44,201 bases of DNA, from assembly GCA_035447945.1 (NCBI GenBank), contig DAOTHZ010000007.1, positions 1 to 44,201 of the forward strand, in the 5' to 3' direction. This DNA is from Syntrophomonas_B sp035447945. GTDB lineage: Bacteria; Bacillota; Syntrophomonadia; Syntrophomonadales; Syntrophomonadaceae. Below the pieces are notes generated by a model, which saw only the letters and a list, made by a program, of their open reading frames with translations, ran no database searches and was not told where the DNA came from. Positions 41,698 to 44,201 of this stretch are shown one piece after another; the stretch's first letter is position 1, and each line of letters begins with the position of its first letter. The translations under genes were made by a program, and so were the position numbers.

Positions 41698-44201
41698 TGA
41701 TAATTGGCGGAGGGACGGCGGCGGCGCAGCGTGAGCAGCAAGCCCAGCAGAGCGGCGCTCAGCAACAGGGGGTGCTCCAGTAAATAAACCCCTAGAATAA
41801 TTGGGGCCAGCAACAGGCGCACCAGGACTCTGAGGGCCGGGCTGTCAGCAATCGCAGCGGCGATGGGGGGAGAATTTTGATAGTAAAATTCTACAAACGC
41901 TGTCCCCAGGGAGTTGGTCAGCAGATACTGATCGCGGAAATGACGCAGCAGCTTCACCGGCCAGGTAAATTTGGAGCCGAAGGCAGCAGTGGCGATGAAG
42001 CATTCGTCGGTGGGGCCCGGTACATTCGCCTGAAAATGGGCGGTCAAATCTCTGTCGGCGCTGATACTGAACGTATAGCTGGCGCTCTGGCTGACCTCGC
42101 TGCCCCCTTCGGTCCAGTTGACAAACGTATAACCGGCCTGGGTCACCGCCTCAGCCGTCACACTGGCACCATCACTATATGTTCCGGCGCCGCTGACCGA
42201 GCCGCCCGCCGTCAGGGTGATCACATGCCGGCCTTCGTCCAGTGCACTTGTAAACACCGTCGGCCCACGGCCCAGCTCACCCACCCGGTCGGACGTCCAA
42301 ACCAGCCGGCTATCGTCATAAATCTGCCCTTCCTGCGGATCATAGGCCAATCCCTGTAAGACGACCCCGCCTTCGGTCAACGAAAAACTGGCTTCTGCGG
42401 TCGGCGCTTCGATCGAAACCTGCGGAGCTCTCAGCGTCACTGAGAAAACCCCGCTGACAGCCGGCGTGCTGCTGTTGATGCCATCACTGGCAGTCACTCT
42501 GATTTGGGCTTGATGGCCGCCCGGCAGCAGATTGAAATCCTGCACCCATTGTTCATCCTCCAGGCCGAACGCCAGCAGTTCCCATTCAGCCCCGTCCGGG
42601 GTGTAGGCAACATTGTAGGTCAGATCATCCCCGTCCGCATCCTCGCCGTCCCAGGTAATAGTGCCGGTCCCGGTGAGGTTTTGTCCGGTGGTGGGGCTGG
42701 TCACCGTAACCGTTGGCGCATGGGCACTGACCGCGTACTCCGCCAGAACGGTTTGGCTCTGATCGACAATGATAAACTTGGCAGTAGCCGCAGGATAAGG
42801 CACCACGACTTGCACAAACGGGGCCGGGTCAAGCTCCCGTGGCGGATTGGTGCGGACAAAGAAATTTGGGGTAAACCCGTTGCCGGCCAATATATTGCCG
42901 GCGGCGTCGACAGCCTGAATCGTATAGGGGCCGCTATTGCTCACAATCGGTTCAGTCGTATAGCAGCTGCTCCAGGGCAGCGTAATTTCCACCGCTCCGG
43001 CCTGGCTGACCCAGCCATTCGCCTCCACTACCCGAATCCCCTCGCTGACTTCCTGAGCAACCATGCTCGGGCTGACTGATGCCGGCGTGTTTGAACCCGC
43101 CAGCGAAGAAAATAATTGTTTCCACACACTGGGGTTGATCCAGTTCTTGCTTTGCGCCGCACCGCTGCCCATAAACCCAATCGAGTCTTTCAGCAAACCG
43201 CGCCCGCCGGTATCATAAGGATGCAGATTTTCGGAGATCAAAACACCAGATGCGCCCGGGAAAGGTCTCACTTTGGGATCATTGGCAGTCACTGTAATAC
43301 TATCATTATTCCAGTCCGTGCCCCGGTAGCCCAACGGCGGCGAGTTGATACCCAGGTTAAAGGAGCCGCCCCGGTATTCGTCGCCTACACTATAGTTATG
43401 GGCAACTTCATGGGCGATCGTGGCCGGCATATCCTGATCCGAATTGACCACGATATTCGAGGGTGCACCATAGGTATAGCCCTGCATCATCGAGTTATTA
43501 GGCAGCCTGATCCCCTTTTCAATGAAACCGATGATCTGGTCGTAGGGCTCACTGCTGCTCTGCAGTGAGTTCAGGGCCTGCCAGAGCTTCAACTGCCCGG
43601 CGTCGGTGGTAATATTATAACTCTCATCACTGGCATCAAAAAGACTGCCCTGCCGGTAGGTGAAATCATCATGGGCCACCGGATAAACCCGGCGCATGAA
43701 GGAACTCCCGTTCTTCCACTGGTCACCGGGCGTTTCAATGGTACCCGCATAGTTGGCTTTGACCGGCACGGCCAGCACCCGGAGCTTGCGTTGTTTCTGA
43801 AACTTGACATTGTCCAGGGTCAATTCCTCGCATTTTTCCCCCAGCTTGACGACAAACTTATAAATGCCCGCCTGCCAATTGCCGCAGCTGGAACGGCTGG
43901 ACGGAATGAAAATCAGGGCGTTGTTGGCAAGGTCCCGGCGATAATTGCTGAGCGCAGCCACCTGGTTGCCATCGCGGTAGACCTCCACGGTTGCATCGAA
44001 ATGATCTTCGGCCTTGACATCATCCGGCAGGAAGACTTGAATCACGGTATCCTTGCCGGCCACAAAGTCTTCAGCCGGGTCATAGTCGTCCTCGCTGCGG
44101 TACTCATAGCGTCCCAGCACCTGGTTGGGCTGGATTTCCTCCGCTACGGGCTTGCGGTTGATCGCAAAGGTGATTTCAATGGAGGACTGGCCATCGGGAG
44201 A
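41685..44201 (-). CDS. Secreted zinc metalloprotease-like multidomain protein with CFI-box C-terminus (5' end beyond window)
   Basis: At least 838 residues; the frame stays open to the right edge, so the N-terminus is missing. From the N-side: a beta-rich domain, then a metallopeptidase-like domain with ATIAHEVAHNYSVGDEYRGG, an HExxHxx(G/V)xxDEY motif like the M64 IgA-peptidase group. Ig/fibronectin-like domains follow (PTVTVTSPTTGQNLTGTGTI; APQVSIEAPTAEASF), then an InlB-type B-repeat (GYTFVNWTEGG...LTAHFQ). The C-terminus has CFIATAAFGSKFTWPVKLLRHFRD, the CFI-box, then hydrophobic helices and RRRR. Probably exported and processed at the surface. The last four residues QNIP come from palindrome copy 12, beyond the normal RRRR-type end. 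Confidence 0.82.
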   Translation of the reverse strand, partial: SPDGQSSIEITFAINRKPVAEEIQPNQVLGRYEYRSEDDYDPAEDFVAGKDTVIQVFLPDDVKAEDHFDATVEVYRDGNQVAALSNYRRDLANNALIFIPSSRSSCGNWQAGIYKFVVKLGEKCEELTLDNVKFQKQRKLRVLAVPVKANYAGTIETPGDQWKNGSSFMRRVYPVAHDDFTYRQGSLFDASDESYNITTDAGQLKLWQALNSLQSSSEPYDQIIGFIEKGIRLPNNSMMQGYTYGAPSNIVVNSDQDMPATIAHEVAHNYSVGDEYRGGSFNLGINSPPLGYRGTDWNNDSITVTANDPKVRPFPGASGVLISENLHPYDTGGRGLLKDSIGFMGSGAAQSKNWINPSVWKQLFSSLAGSNTPASVSPSMVAQEVSEGIRVVEANGWVSQAGAVEITLPWSSCYTTEPIVSNSGPYTIQAVDAAGNILAGNGFTPNFFVRTNPPRELDPAPFVQVVVPYPAATAKFIIVDQSQTVLAEYAVSAHAPTVTVTSPTTGQNLTGTGTITWDGEDADGDDLTYNVAYTPDGAEWELLAFGLEDEQWVQDFNLLPGGHQAQIRVTASDGINSSTPAVSGVFSVTLRAPQVSIEAPTAEASFSLTEGGVVLQGLAYDPQEGQIYDDSRLVWTSDRVGELGRGPTVFTSALDEGRHVITLTAGGSVSGAGTYSDGASVTAEAVTQAGYTFVNWTEGGSEVSQSASYTFSISADRDLTAHFQANVPGPTDECFIATAAFGSKFTWPVKLLRHFRDQYLLTNSLGTAFVEFYYQNSPPIAAAIADSPALRVLVRLLLAPIILGVYLLEHPLLLSAALLGLLLTLRRRRPSANYQNIP

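Overview
The window looks like a draft or metagenome-assembled chromosome segment from an anaerobic Gram-positive-lineage bacterium (Firmicutes/Clostridia-like, possibly a diderm relative). This is inferred from very strong GGAGG-type ribosome binding sites with several TTG/GTG starts, an SLH-domain YcdB-type surface protein, a VanZ protein, a SERCA-type Ca2+ ATPase, a sigma-54 enhancer-binding regulator, an AhbC/NirJ1-type radical SAM enzyme, and fatty-acid/acyl-CoA genes. Three runs of exactly 100 N (8421-8520, 16730-16829, 24994-25093) are scaffold gaps and truncate genes on either side. The last gene also runs off the right edge.

Layout. 1-14 kb is accessory transport and signalling: a MacAB-like ABC exporter (277-3761, minus), an HD-GYP response regulator followed by a BvgS-like hybrid histidine kinase (4080-8101, plus), a NYN/OST-HTH fragment, an SsuABC/TauABC-type importer (8522-10863, plus), and a second MacAB/Lol-type exporter (10945-14050, minus). 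At 14.2-14.4 kb lies a probable stand-alone small RNA with its own promoter and terminator. 14.6-18.5 kb holds an acyl-CoA dehydrogenase and an acyl-CoA ligase. 18.8-21.1 kb is a purine-flavoured operon: a cytidylate-kinase-like/nuclease-like fusion, hypoxanthine phosphoribosyltransferase and XdhC. At 21.4-21.8 kb is a purine-rich, non-coding, apparently highly structured RNA whose predicted start coincides with the 5' strand of a closing helix. 21.8-26.1 kb carries VanZ, a Ca2+ P-type ATPase and an RluA pseudouridine synthase.

The right half (26.1-41.7 kb) is dominated by a dispersed family of near-perfect 49-59 bp palindromes. Twelve copies are listed, eleven of them in this half. They sit mostly at the 3' ends of genes and enclose or abut a REP-associated tyrosine transposase (RAYT, HUH/Y1 family) at 34763-35620, which is itself flanked by two copies. 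The palindromes supply the last residues (QNIP) and stop codon of both the RAYT and an unrelated secreted metalloprotease, and the TGA stop of an AbiGi-like protein. Arm changes are often compensated on the opposite arm, so the hairpin itself appears to be maintained. This RAYT plus palindrome family is the best candidate for an undescribed system in the window; the two structured RNAs are next.

Genes among the palindromes are an SLH/YcdB surface protein, a small membrane protein, an acyl-CoA synthetase preceded by a sigma-54 promoter and its probable enhancer-binding regulator, a DUF4405 cytochrome-b-like membrane protein, the AbiGi-like protein, a Na/Pi cotransporter with a PhoU domain, AhbC/NirJ1, citrate synthase and the metalloprotease with a CFI-box C-terminus.
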